A stretch of DNA of 64,000 nucleotides. Origin: Aspidiotus rigidus. Its lineage: Eukaryota > Arthropoda > Insecta > Hemiptera > Diaspididae. The DNA is taken from assembly GCA_035079385.1 (NCBI GenBank), contig JAVHKY010000047.1, forward strand, positions 3,162,001-3,226,000, read 5' to 3'. Made by a program: the position numbers and the translations under genes. Below, piece by piece: positions 1 through 11,699 of the stretch. The notes under the pieces are model-generated. The model searched no databases. It was given only the letters and a program-made list of their open reading frames with translations, and was not told the DNA's origin. Each line of letters begins with the position of its first letter. The first letter of the stretch is position 1.

Positions 1-454
1 AATAAATTTGTATAATATGACAGCACGAGACGCAGTCGCTAATGTGGTACGTGGGGCCTCGCGTACCAAACATAAAGGAATTTCTCTTGGAGACCTCCTC
101 GCAGCGATAAAAAAAAATATTTTCAATGCATCTCCTGCAGATAGTAATTGTCGCTAACTAGTGCACTAATGGAGTAATGGACGTATGTTTTATTATTTTG
201 GCAAATATGATGACAATTCTTAGAAAAGTGCGCTATCCAATCTTTTGGTTCAAAATGGAGAGGAAAACGAACGCATATAAAATTAAATTATGCGATAAGA
301 TTAGATATTTTGTATACTCAAAAGATGGAATGAACGTAAGCCATAATTGGACATAAATCTCGAAATGAAAGCAACTGCCACAAGCCCCGGTCATACCGGT
401 ACCTCTTAAGAATGTAAATGGCGTAATATAACTTCAGCAAGCGTACATACGTAC
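1..454. other. Left-edge intronic sequence
   Basis: This is the start of the FER intron that follows exon 4. I see no further FER exon here; the next coding exon should lie beyond the left edge. A GC-richer patch near 25-120 has a 6-bp inverted repeat (GGTACG/CGTACC) but no convincing coding frame. Confidence 0.5.
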
Positions 455-592
455 TTCTGTTTATTAATTAACACTTTATATTCCTCCGGTGGTTTAATGT
501 TATTAATAGCATTTTCTGCATTATTGCAACACTCAGCAAACTGTGTAGCAGGAACATTCCAACACTGTACTAGTTCCTTTAGCAGGATTTGC
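455..592 (-). CDS. FER: FER/Fps tyrosine kinase, coding exon 4 (end of F-BAR domain)
   Basis: This is the fourth coding exon of the FER/Fps-type kinase. The acceptor follows an AT-rich tract ending ACCAG, and the donor is GTACGT just below 455. The exon opens with one base that completes a Trp codon begun by exon 3 (TG|G), then reads QILLKELVQCWNVPATQF and on to PPEEYKVLINKQ, ending in phase 2. This is the late F-BAR region (helices followed by the 'PEEEY'-like turn before the linker to the FX/SH2 region) in FER-family proteins. The matching phase with exon 3 and the continuous open frame support it. The next exon is outside the window. Similarity to the family was recognised by eye; the exact donor is less certain than the acceptor. 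Confidence 0.8.
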
Positions 593-1676
593 CTGGTAAA
601 AAAAAATAATAATGAACGTAAAAATTTTCAATACATTAAAATTTGCAGATAAATACTTAAGTTACTGTCTGCAGTTCAGTGTAGAATTATAGAACGTGAA
701 AACAAACATGCCTATTGTTTTTTGTTTTCTCGTTTGATGTTGTTTCCTTTTCTCATATTTCATACCGTGCTTATTTTTCTAAAAATAAAACTGAAACTCT
801 ATAAAGATATGCAAACGAAATAGCATGTATGTAGGTCGAAATCCTTCTTGGTCGTTAGAAAATAAAGGTGGAAGATTGATTTTCTAACATACACATATTT
901 ACTTTGGTCTTTTCCTAATTCGAATGCGCCGTCACGCCGACGACGAATAACATCTCGAAAAGAAGTAACTTATCGAAAAAATTAATGAATAAGAGCAAGA
1001 ATATTTTGTCGAATGTCCGCTCATCGCAGGATTTTTGGGATTTCCCAAATTTAGGAGACAATGGAAATAGACAAAAAACTCATTCGTGTTTCAGTGTTCT
1101 GTAACGAGATTATTGTCAACAGTACTAAAATTGAATTTTTGCAATACAACGCTAATTACTCTCTTGATGAGTAATTTATGGGAGTTTGAAAACAGATTCT
1201 CCTTCTTTAGTTTTGGCCCAAAAATATAGATGATTGGGTCTCGCAGCCAAAGTCTTGTCTTTGTAACCTTCAGCATTGTAAACAAGGAGGTACACAAAAG
1301 CTGTGGAGAGGTTTATTTCCTGTTGTGAATTGGAGCTCCCTAAATTTATAACTCGAGGCATTGTTTTATGAGAATTTCAAACAGAATGAAAATTTCTGTA
1401 AAAGTGGCACTACAAATGTACTTTTTGCCCCCGTCTGTAGTATGTTTGTTAAAATGTGGACTTGGTATAGATGCCAGAAATGTGGGTTCTTCTCAAAATC
1501 ATTGAGTTACAGAATTCCGTTGAGGCAGATTATTGCTCCCATATAACTATATTCTAGATACCTAGAACAAATTTTGAAAAATTTTCATCTGGGTACCTAC
1601 ATTTTGAACTGCAGAAATTAAGATTCTACGCGAAAAAAAATAGAACCTCGATTCAATATTATACACTATTACTTAC
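593..1676 (-). other. FER: FER intron 3
   Basis: This intron of about 1.08 kb runs from a GTAAGT donor to the ACCAG acceptor of exon 4. It is AT-rich with no recognisable repeat or gene. The short open frames at about 1.1-1.5 kb have no coding character. Confidence 0.6.
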
Positions 1677-1872
1677 CAAGTAGACATGAAATTCTGTGAG
1701 ACTGTTTGTTGCTGTTCTAGTAAATATGGTAATAAAATAGAATTGAAATCTCGTTTGGTTTCTTGAGCATCTGCTATCAGTAGCACGTATTCGTTATGCA
1801 CTTGATGCAATTTACGGCACGCTTTTTGGTATTTCTCACGTACATCTTCTAATTTCTTACCACTATGACCAA
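1677..1872 (-). CDS. FER: FER/Fps tyrosine kinase, coding exon 3 (F-BAR domain)
   Basis: This third coding exon is flanked by a GATTGCAG acceptor and a GTAAGT donor. It begins with two bases that complete a Phe codon from exon 2 and reads GHSGKKLEDVREKYQKACRK, then LHQVHNEYVLLIADAQETKR and FNSILLPYLLEQQQTVSQNF, ending in phase 2. This is the most diagnostic stretch: F-BAR proteins of the FES/FER group have an 'EKYxKAxxKLHxxHNxYVL' helix followed by a 'LPxLLxxxQ' helix. The domain forms a curved coiled-coil dimer that binds phosphoinositide membranes and targets the kinase to adhesion and endocytic sites. Phases on both sides match exons 2 and 4. An upstream in-frame ATG at 1,903 is inside the intron and is not a start. 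Confidence 0.92.
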
Positions 1873-2477
1873 CTGCAATCACACGGATAGATAAAGAAAA
1901 CAAAGCCTTCAGTGAATGTACGAAAACGTCAACGATTTAGCAAATTTTTTTGCCGGAACGTGGTATTTCTGCAAAGTGCAAACCCTGACCTACTGCTTTA
2001 TGAAACTTTTCCTAACTTACAAAATATGTATAGGCTACATTTTTGTTCTCTCGTTAATCAATTCCAAATTTTGGGATTTTCCATACATTTCGATCGAGTA
2101 GTACTAAGGATTTCAAAAAACTTTTATCATTCAATAAATAAGAAAGTGGTGCGCCACGGCAACTTGTTCTTTGTAAAGGAGGTGGAAAAAGGGGGAAAAA
2201 AAGAAAATAAGAACCAGAAATGAAGAGAGGGATAAAAATTGAAAAAGCTACTTGAGGTTGTGGTTGTGCACGGAACGAAATAGCCAAAGTCCTCCCATTT
2301 TAGCCAAGGAGACTCGATCGTTAAGGAAAGGTGTATCAGAGGTCTCGGAAATCATATTTATTCAGCAACGGTAAGTGCGGCCACTCAGGTATGCGTGCGT
2401 CATCATACGCCCGCGTTATCTTTAGATATTGCTGTTATAAAATGATAATACTTAGTAATTGTCGCATGAGTACTTAC
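1873..2477 (-). other. FER: FER intron 2
   Basis: This 605-bp intron lies between the exon 2 donor (GTAAGT) and the exon 3 acceptor. The overlapping open frames on both strands are chance reading frames. No repeat is recognised. Confidence 0.7.
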
Positions 2478-2574
2478 ATTCAAAATATTGTTTCTCGAAC
2501 CTAGATCTGAGCAATCTGTAATCCTCCAAATATCGACAATAATCGTTTCGTTTTTTGATAACTTCCTCCGATAA
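2478..2574 (-). CDS. FER: FER/Fps tyrosine kinase, coding exon 2 (F-BAR domain)
   Basis: This short 97-nt exon has a strong acceptor (long T tract then TTCAG) and a GTAAGT donor. It starts in phase 0, as exon 1 requires, and reads LSEEVIKKRNDYCRYLEDYR then LLRSRFEKQYFE plus one base. Its content matches the F-BAR segment between the conserved 'KKxYxxExxRF' helix of exon 1 and the 'EKYxKAxxKLH' helix of exon 3. Being only 32 codons long, it is identified mainly by splice sites, phase consistency on both sides and position in the domain. Confidence 0.82.
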
Positions 2575-3494
2575 CTGAACAAAAAAAAAATAAAGCAAAA
2601 TTAAATAAATTAAATAAAATTACGTATTTGTAACATTCAAAAATACAGCTTAGAAATAGTATTCAAAGTCATAAATGGTGATTCGACGTTCCATCTATTT
2701 CAGACCATCATTCAGCTTCTTATCCAATCTTCAATAGCCTGACCAAGAGTAACTTTATCTTGGCTCTAGTTCCCCTGAAGATGACGACGACCTAATCCGT
2801 TCAAATTTGGGTTGGAAAGACAGAGCATGTATCACGCTGCTCTTCTAGTGAGCGGGACAGGAATTCAACTATGGTGGTGTATGGGAAAAATTGAAATATG
2901 GGGAGCCGGCTTCCAAAAAGCAGAGAGCTAGAGGCGACAAAAAGAGCCAAAGGTTGGAGTCAGATCTGGTGCTATGAGCCAGTCATCCGGGGAAAAAAGT
3001 GGCGTGGCTCCCAAACAAGAGCCGTGTACTCTATGGGAGCGGAGCTGCTCCAAATAGCTACTGCTCTTTGGTCTCCTTCGCTGTTTTTGACGTCTATACT
3101 ACAGTCGCTCAAATAAATCATGAGCTTGTGAAAATGAAAATGTTCTAAAATGAAAAATTGAGAAGAGACCGTATGCAGTCGCGATAAAAAATGAAAATAA
3201 ACTTTCTTATTGAAAGGTTATTTGTGACGTCACTCTGAAGATTTTCATACTTTGTTACTCAAAATTTTATCTTTGCATAACTTTCTTCAAATTCCTTTCC
3301 CATCCTGACGAGTTTCATTTTTGCGTAGCATCATTCTTCAAATTTTCTTTCAATACCTACTCGAAAAACTTTCTTCTTTTCGATACCTCAACAATGGTAC
3401 TCATAATTTACCTACTGTATATGTATTTTTCGACCTTGAAGATCTCAATTTCTTTAGTTGTGTATCATTAATTCTATTATTGTTCTTATTATGG
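2575..3494. other. Intron sequence, no element recognised
   Basis: AT-rich sequence with a moderately GC-rich patch at about 2.85-3.1 kb. I see no domain, terminal repeat or RNA gene. Confidence 0.5.
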
Positions 3495-5400
3495 TAGCCA
3501 GTACGGTTTTCAAATTGGACGCTCGCACATCAGATGCTGGGATCCGGCTGAAGAGGATAGCCGAGTTAACGATTGCTATGCGTCAGTTTTGCGCAGCCGT
3601 CTGGCTCGACATAAGAAATCTGTTCAATTCAATTCCATGGAAGATGATACTGGAAGCTCTTGTGGACGCAGGAATGCCCGCATACCTGCTCAGGATGATC
3701 AGCAGCTATCTTAGCTGCCGTGAAATCCAAGCAGAGACGTCTGCTGGTACAGTAAAGCGCCCTGTTACTTTTGGGGTGCCGCAGGGGTCGGTCCTTGGGC
3801 CGCTTTTGTGGTGCATTGCACTTGACGGAATCTTTAAGGTGAAGCTGCCACCGGGGGTTAAGCTTATCTGCTATGCGGATGACACCCGGGTGGTATGTAC
3901 TGCCGAAACAACTGTAGCGGTGGAGAGCAGGGTAAACCGGGCCCCAGAAGAAGTGATGCGTTGGATCGAGTCGGCTGGACTTGAACTTGCAGCAAGTAAC
4001 ACGGAGGCCATTTTATTCACGATCCTTCGGAAGTTCAAGCCACCCACCTTTCGCCTGCAAGGTGTGGAAATTGAAACCAAGAAGCAAATGAAATACCTAG
4101 GCATCTGGTTTGACTCAACGCTGAGCTTCAGGCACCATTTCCTGATGGCAGTGGAGAAGGCGGGCCGGTTAGTTGGATACCTAAGCCGCCTGATTAGGAA
4201 CCTAGGAGGACCGAAAGAAGCAAGGAGAAGGATCACGATGAGCACCGCCTTGTCGATCCTCCTATATGGTGCGCCAGTATGGGCCGACTCCATGAAGACA
4301 CCATACCGAAGGAGAGAGATGGTAAAGATCCAACTAAGAGCTGCGCTAAGGTGTGTTAGTGCCTACCGCACTGTCTCGATGGAGGCTCTTTGTGTATTAG
4401 CACGTTCACCACCAATCGAGCTCCAATTGCTGAGGAGAGAGTGGTGGTGTTCAAAGCAAAGAAGAAGACAACGACCAACCACCAAGAAGCTTTACGGTTC
4501 AAGCAGGAGGCCAGGCGCTCCTTGCTTGTAAAGTGGAAAGCAAGAATTGCCCAGAGTGAGGTGGGTACATGGACAACCCGTGTGCAAATACGCGATCTTG
4601 ATGAGTGGATGAACCGACACCATGGTCAGCTGAACTTTCACCTGACGCAGGTGTTAAGCGGCCATGGCGGCTTCAAGAGTACCTTCACGAGAAGTTAAGG
4701 AAAGTTGAGCACGCAACGTGTCCGCACTGTAACCAAGGGCGGGATGATGGACCACAACACACCTTATTTGAATGTGAGGCGTGGAGGCGTGAGCGGTACG
4801 AGCTTAGTCGGTCTCTTCAAGAGATCGTGCTAGATGAAGCGCTCAACCCGAGTAGCCTGGTACCCACCATGCTAGGTTACAAAGAAGCATGGAACCAGGT
4901 GTCTGCATTTGCGGCCACCATCATGAAGAGGAAGATGGACCAGGAATGGAATAGGCAAATGAAGAACCACGCTATGGCCTACTCAACATCTGTGTACCAT
5001 CAACATCCAGATCTGCAGGAAGAAGAGGACCAAGATCTTCCCTGAAGAAAGAAGTAGATGAAGAAACTCCAACAGTGACCTACTATATTGTGTATTGTGG
5101 TGGTGTTTGTTGTTGTGAGTGTTCTTATGTTTTTGTGCGTGCCAGCGGGGCACTGCAGCTTGGCGGTTGCCAAAGCAACTTGGCAGTTGCCGAGTGGAAG
5201 AGGGGGGTCCCACAGGAGATTCCTCCTTCACTGAAGTTATACCCGCAAGGGTCGATTCCGGTGTCGGAGGAAACAATATTAAATGCATACGCAACCCGCA
5301 CCTTCTCCATTGTGGAGAACGGGCGGTGCTGCACATGCGACACACAAGCGAAGTATTATTATTCTTATTATGGTATTATTTCCGTTATGTCAGGGCTAGG
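3495..5400 (+). pseudogene. R1-like non-LTR retrotransposon, 5'-truncated copy 1
   Basis: This fragment of LINE ORF2 starts inside the reverse transcriptase. It has fingers/palm motifs (CAAVWLDIRNLFNSIPW), GVPQGSVLGPLLW, the catalytic LICYADD box (about 3.87 kb) and the thumb (KYLGIWFDSTLSFRHHF). These are followed without an RNase H domain by a C-terminal Cys/His motif (CPHCNQGRDDGPQHTLFEC, about 4.72-4.77 kb) and EAWRRERYEL, an arrangement typical of R1-clade elements. The protein is broken by two frameshifts, near 4.40 kb and 4.68 kb, and lacks the endonuclease half, so it cannot make enzyme. A 3' UTR continues to about 5.4 kb; its end is approximate. Two further copies occur at 11.97-15.2 and 46.29-47.84 kb. 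Confidence 0.85.
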
Positions 5401-6322
5401 AAATTTGATATGTATTGTGATTACTTGTGGGGATACTCTTGAATTTTGGATCTTGACAGACAAAAAGAAACAAAATCTTTCAGCTTCCAGATCTGAATGG
5501 AACGAGAAGACGCGGATTTTTTTATTTACAGATCATAACAAAAAAATATATAGGCCTAGGTATGGATTTCTTGAGTTCTAGATCTCAGTAGAAAAAACTT
5601 TCTAACGGAGCCAGATGCATAACGATAATTTTCAATATATTTTTATATATATTTGAATCTTGTTTCAAATTTAGTTACGTACGCAAAATATTGAATAATT
5701 ATTTATTACATATCATAATTTTTAAGTTCGATAAAATGACTGAACAATTCGTCTTGAAATTCTAACGTAGGCCTAATGTAGGGCTGATGTAGTGTAGTAT
5801 ACTATATTTTGGGCCTAGTTCAAGTCTATAGTATAGCCTAGCACAGGCTTACAATAGGGCTAATACAGTCCAGTATATACTGTATACTAGGCCTGAAGAA
5901 CTCGAACTCGGACTCGCGGATTTCTGAATTAGGTCGAGAGTTCCTCGGAAGTTTTCTAAGTCTATCAACGGGGATAAACTGGACTCGCGGATTTCCAATA
6001 GGCGTGTGTAAAGTCATTAAGGAAGTCAAAAAACAAAACGGTTTTCCGCGGCGGTTTTTCCAAGGGTAGTCCTAATCTTATAAGCATGTAAAATGCTAGA
6101 AAAGCTCCAGATTGTTTAGATTTTGGTTATCGAAAAAAATATAGAGAGATGAATTTCCGGTATCTTACAGTCAAAAAAAAAAAAAAAAAGTAAGAGACCC
6201 GGATACCGAGGCGTATAGTGACTCAGTATTGTTTTTACTTTTACAGATTTTCAACGAACCAGCTGCATTAAAGCAATAAAGCTGTTCAGCTGTAAAACGA
6301 CCTAACGTCAGTAAGTATAAAA
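5401..6322. repeat. Sequence rich in TAGGCCTA/ATACTAGGC motifs
   Basis: At 5,760-5,900 short motifs such as AGGCCTA, GGGCTGATG, AGTATAC and TAGCC recur. Similar clusters lie at about 15.95-16.14, 25.2-25.33 and 30.48-30.6 kb. I read this as remnants of an old dispersed repeat. The rest of the stretch shows nothing. Confidence 0.35.
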
Positions 6323-6572
6323 TGTGATGTGTCATGGGAAACCCAGGCATAAGTCGGAAAAAAATTGACTCCAAATTTGAACCAAACGACTCAGAAATGA
6401 GTGAAGAATCATAATTAGTGATGTGTCTTGGGAAGCCTAGGCATAAGTCGGAGAATTTTTTCCCCCAGTTTTTGCCCAATTATGATTCTCTACTCATTTT
6501 CGAGTCGTTTGGTTCGAATTTGAAGTCAATTTTTTTTTCGACTTATGCCTGGGTTTCCCATGACACATCACA
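6323..6572. mobile_element. Foldback/MITE-like element with about 98-bp inverted arms
   Basis: The left arm 6,323-6,420 and right arm 6,474-6,572 are inverted copies with a few mismatches. The outer end reads TGTGATGTGTCATGGGAAAC on the left and the reverse complement on the right. The loop carries a third, direct partial copy of the arm (GGAAGCCTAGGCATAAGTCG). I could not identify a clear target-site duplication. There is no coding capacity. Confidence 0.75.
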
Positions 6573-9329
6573 AATACTCAAGTAATTTGGAGCACTTGAA
6601 TCAGCAAAATTGAGAAGAGAATTTTTCAAATCCCTCAAGTAGGTCAGCTAACTCTACTCCCTGTTTTAGAGTCGGAATTTTTCTTCAGTCTTTCCCTCTA
6701 TGAAGTCGCGAATAAAAAGGCGATACTAATGAACACGATTTTGTTTCTCATCAGTAGAGTCAAAAATACGTTTCCTAGCAGAGCCACCGAAAGAAGAAGC
6801 GGGCCCGGGACCAAAAAAAAAGCTGGGACCTCTCGCTAAAAATTTATTTGCCCCCTCTCCCAAAAATTCTATATTGCGGGCCCGACGGGCCTCCCTAAAA
6901 GTCCGGGCCCAGAACAAGATGTCCCCTTCGTCCCCCCCTCTCACCGGCCTTCTTTCCTAGTTAGCTTAGGACTTGAAATTTTACCAAGTCTTTCAATCAG
7001 TTCAGTTATTGGACCCTCTTTCAAAGTGCCACTGATGATGTCACGTTCTGATGACGTCACAAGTTTTCTTCTGGGCTCTTTAGTCGAATTCTCCTTCAGG
7101 TGATGATAGAATTCGTCAAAATATCCCGATAGAATTTCAGTTCATTTATGACGATAAAGAACTTTTTAATTCAAAATTGTCCCTATGTTCCTCGACTGAC
7201 ACAACGCCCCTCCCCTACAGAGATTTAAGGTAAAAATTTCAATTCTAAATGCTTTCGTTTTCACTTTTGTAAATGTAGTACTATAACTTCTAATCCAGAA
7301 AAAAAGAAAGGTGATGATGAAGTAGATAAAATCCCTCATTTTGAGACTATATATTTATTCATATTTCAGGCCGTCTTCTTCATTCTTTCATTGGAGCTGC
7401 TAATTTCAAAACAAAATAAACGAAGACTACCGATGACTTTGTTCCTACACAAGTAGGCTGCACACCATGATTCATATATGAGTCGGATTCACGCAGTTTA
7501 AAACTGGTGGTAATAACAAGCGTAAAATATAACATGACTATAGAATGGTCTCACAGAATTTTAAAATCAATTCTATTCAACTTTTCTCATCCGGCGCTGT
7601 TGTGCTGGGTATGGTACGATGCGACGTACCGACTATCTTAATTCAAGGTGAGATAATTCTTGTGGATGTCTAATGTCTATGGTTCTACGGTGGTATTGAT
7701 CGCCGGTCGTACAGGTTTGCTACCACTGAGTACTGTGTGACGGGCCTGTGTAGCGCTACTAATACTAGTTGGATCACAAGTTCCGAACCTTTTGTCCAGA
7801 CTTATTAATATTCCAGATCATTATTATTATTATATTGTAGTGTTTTCCAGTGTTTAGTACCTATATACTTGGTTCTCTACTAATCACTTGTGACTCATCT
7901 TCCTCCAGCTATTACAAGTTTGATTTCACGTACCGGTATTTATTATTTTCATTTCGCTCATCGAAGAGGGAAAAATGAACAAGTGATTTATAATAACCAT
8001 AAATACGTTACGGATTCAGAATTCGAAGAATGTTACCGCTATATAGCCTAGGTACAGTACTCTATGAAACACGTTTTTTTTTTTTTTTTTTTTTTTTGTT
8101 CCTCCTTGGAACGCTCTTTTGTAGACAGAAAAATCCCAGCATCGGTAGATACTTCATACGCACTGCACTCTACGTGGTAAGTGACAGTTGACAGTACCAC
8201 TGTACTTGCACTGGTTGAAAAATGGATAAGGAATGAAGAAAGTTTCATCTTTGTAATGAAACATCTTCTACCTATTATTCATCATTGATGTTATTGTTTA
8301 GCTCCATACTGATGTGTATACAAATTTATGTGCAGGATTGCTGTTGAATATTCAACTTATACCGAAGAAAATTCTTCATACAGATCAAGGTACCAATAAG
8401 TAGGTAGGGTCTTTTGTAAGAAAAATAAAAAGTTTCTATCCTTCGGAAAACGCTATGAATGTCACATACTGAATGATATAACATATAGATTGATTCTCGC
8501 ATTGATATCATATCATATCAGGTTTCGAGAAACTGTTGTAAGTAGCCCGGACGTCAAACTCGAAAGCGGCTGCCTTTGGTACGCAAGAAATACGTACAAA
8601 AAACTGGCACCTCGCAAAGTAGCTTTCACTAAGTTAATCAAGGAAAGCAGGGAAACAATTTAGTAGTAGAATTTCGAGAAGTAAAATCGATGACTAAGTC
8701 ACGGATCTCATCTAAATGACGTCTTTCCTGATGGTATACCATCTCTACGACGTTCAAAATCATGCCTCAAAATTAAACCCCGTACCTATAAATTTCTCTC
8801 AATCTATAAAAATCGAGACAGAAAATTGTCAGAATATTTTTCGATTAAGTTGAACCAATTCTTGTAAAATCACAGCTTGATCAAAAGCTTTTTTCTCGTT
8901 AATTACTAAAAGAGTTGAATTTTTTTTTTTCTAGGGTCGAATAATTTTCTCCCGTTCGACGAGGAACCAACGAAAGCTTTTTGATTAGAGTCGCAAGAAT
9001 TCCGGGTCTTTGAAGTAGGCTAAACGATTTTTTTCATAGATTGGTTGATTCAGATCCCTAAGTAGATCTCTAAGCTCCTTTTTGAACTTTTATTATTTTT
9101 CTGGGTTACGTAGGTATACTTAGTTTCAGTGTTGAAAATTGTTTTATCAATACTTCAAAATTATTGCTTCTTTATAGGTTGCTTAAGCCTTCTTATCATA
9201 CGTAAATATATTGAGTGGTTGAGTCATCGATATTTTCGTACGTAGATAATTTAAAACTCTCTCCCTCGAGTAGCTACCGATACGATTGGGGGAAAAAATT
9301 AATATTAAAATTACTCGCAGCTCATTTCA
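6573..9329. other. Intron sequence, no gene recognised
   Basis: AT-rich sequence with simple tracts (T-run at about 8,077-8,097) and no recognisable domain. A GC-rich purine/pyrimidine patch at 6.78-6.95 kb gives a spurious open frame only. Confidence 0.5.
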
Positions 9330-10930
9330 TTTTTTTTTCATTTTATTTTTACGAGCACTAGAGCTGCACGAGGGCTATTGGCTCGGCGTTACAAAAGTTA
9401 TGAAAGTAATATTATAAATAACACATAAGAAAGGGAGGTTTTAAGGAAGTTGGTAGAGTAAGGAAAAGTGAGGAAGGATAAGAGGATGGAATATAATGTC
9501 GAGTGTAACTGTTTCAGGTAATGGTGTGTAAAAGTTTACAATGTGTGTATGTAGAAGGTTGTAGAGGTATAGTCGATGTATGTGTTCAGATGTGAGCGTA
9601 AAAGTCAGTTTGTCTTAGGTAATGTAGGGTATTCGAAATGATGTCCTGGTTGTTTTTGAGTGCTTGGGTGAGTGAAGAGGGGGTATTTGAAGAAGAGCGA
9701 AGGGGTAAAAGTCTGGGGCATGAAAAAAAGTGTTCCACTGTTAATTTGTCTTTTTGACAGTAGGGACATGAGGGAGGGGTTAGGATGTAGGGACTGATGA
9801 GGTGGGTGTGAGTAATTTTCGTGTGACCAATTCTGAGACGAGAGAGAATTACTTCTTCTCTTCTTGTGTTTTGAATGGAGGATACACAAGGAACCGGGGT
9901 TTTTTTGATACTGAGAAGTTTATTATTTGTTTGATTTTCCCAAAGAGTGTTCCATGATTGTGTGATGAGAGAACGATAGTAATTTTTGTAATCTAGGGTT
10001 GGTAGGGGGGTGAATTATCAGTTATTTGACTGAGGGAGGTAGCTTGTTTAGCGGCTTGATCAACTGCGACGTGGTCGGGGAAATTGGTGTGTCCAGGGAT
10101 CCATATGAAGATAATTTGAGTGTTGATTGTTTCCAAAGTGTGTAGTGTGAGAAAGATGCGTTGGATTATAGGGTTAGAGTTGTATGCGTCTGTAAGGGAG
10201 TGGAGTGAAGAAAAAGAGTCAGTGAGAATAATGAATTTACCGTTTGGGGGTAGTTGAGAGAGGTGGGAAAGGCAGGAAAAAATGGCCATCAGTTCGGCTG
10301 TAAAAATGGAGGCTATATTTCGGATGCGATGAGAAGATATTTCCCCGTCGACGGAGTATGCGTAAGCTGCTTTAGTAGGTGTTTTCGACCCATCGGTGAG
10401 GCAAAGTGAATGGTCAGGGTATTCTTGAAGTAGTTTGTTGATATGTTGGGTAAAACCAGGTTTGTCAGATTTTGGGATTTCTGTGAGATCTAGGCGTATT
10501 TTAGGTTGAGGGAAGGTCCAAGGGGGGAAGGTTGTGTATATGGGTTCTAGGGGATGTGCTATGAACGGTTTGTTGATCAGGTGATTGAATTGAAGGCGAA
10601 TATGTTTGGTGGAGGATTGGTTGTGATTGTGGTGAAAGATTCGGTTAAAGATTGGAAGTTGTGGGAATGGTGCTACAGAGGATAAAAAGTTGGAGGTTAG
10701 GATGAGCTTTCGAAAGTGAAGGGGAGGATCTGAGGCCTCTGCACACAGGCTAAGTTTGGGGCTGGTGCGATAAGCTCCCAGGGCAATCCTGAGAGAAGAT
10801 GTCTGGATGGGGTCGAGTAAGGCAAGGACGGTTTTTTTCGCTGCATTTCGTTTGTAGGATTCGGGGTCTTTCTCATTATATCTACGGTGATTGAGGTGTA
10901 CAAGGAACCTGTTTTATGGAAGGGTCTTTG
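9330..10930 (-). pseudogene. RNase H-bearing non-LTR retrotransposon, 3' end (copy 1)
   Basis: Reading right to left this is the C-terminal part of a LINE ORF2. It has post-RT sequence (ALGAYRTSPKLSLCAEAS), then an RNase H domain with SLCLTDGSKTPTKAAYAYS (Asp), IFTAELMA (Glu), IILTDSFSSLHSL (Asp) and IIFIWIPGHTNFPDHVAVDQ (His/Asp). A C-terminal zinc knuckle follows (RLRIGHTKITHTHL then CPYCQKDKLTVEHFFSC). A 3' UTR ends near 9,330 with an A-rich tail. One frameshift separates RNase H from the zinc knuckle at about 10.0 kb, at a run of six G (plus strand). RT and endonuclease are missing by 5' truncation. RNase H places it in the I/LOA-like group rather than with the R1-like family. A more decayed relative is at 45.1-46.18 kb. 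Confidence 0.85.
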
Positions 10931-11699
10931 GATTCCCATTTCTATCATTGATTTTGATAATCGATTTCGGTATAATTGATCACAGGTAGAGTCGATTATC
11001 TAGTCGAAATTTGTTCAAGTATAGGCTACCTCACCTCTTATTTATAATTATGTAGTCCGAAATGGAGACGTCCCCAAGCTCCCCGTTTCCATACCCGACT
11101 GAATAGTGGAAATTTTTTTAAATTGAAGTTGGAATTTTCCTTCGCTCTCTCGCCTTTCATGAATTTAGCTTGATGATTGGAATTTTTCGAAATCCATCAC
11201 CTAATTTACATAATGCAGGGTGAATGTCGGAATATTTAAAGTTCTCCCCCCTCGTGGGTGTAGCTGAGTGGTGTGGACAATTTTTTAGGTCCTCTTCTTG
11301 ATCAACAATAGCTTGGCTCTCGGAATTTTTCGATGTCTTCCTCGCCTCATCAAAATTTTTCCAAAACCACAAGTTTTTCACGAAATTGAAATTTTATAGA
11401 CACTAATTACAAAGAATCGATATTAAAAATAGGGTTTTTCCACAGAGTTCTTTATCAAGCGTGAACCCTAATTTTGATTTCAATTTTATTTATATATAGC
11501 CCTATACAGCTTGAAGGTCGAGATTTTTTTCCGAGTCCGTAAGGTCTGAGAAAACTTTTCTGTAAAGCTGGCGGGAAATTTATAGAATTGAGATTTAGTT
11601 TCTTCCTAAATAAAATCGTGGTACTCCCCCTCGCCCCTCCGAACATTTCTCTGATTACGCCACCACCGATGTTTGATCAGCAATGATGTAATAGGGTCA
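10931..11699. other. Intron sequence, no gene recognised
   Basis: AT-rich sequence with phrases resembling the dispersed 'GAATTTTTCGA' repeats seen at about 15.4 and 24.8 kb. I can support no coding region. Confidence 0.4.

Noticed and set aside
1673..1903. FER exon 3 frame as an independent small gene starting at 1,903
   Set aside because: The ATG lies upstream of a clear acceptor, and phases link it to flanking FER exons.
4390..4698. 102-codon frame as a separate gene
   Set aside because: It is the frameshifted middle of R1-like ORF2 (EARRSLLVKWKARIAQ...), colinear with copy 2.
7690..7800. Possible tRNA or tRNA-derived SINE promoter (GGTGGTATTG..GTTCCGAACC)
   Set aside because: No cloverleaf or convincing A and B boxes could be folded from it.
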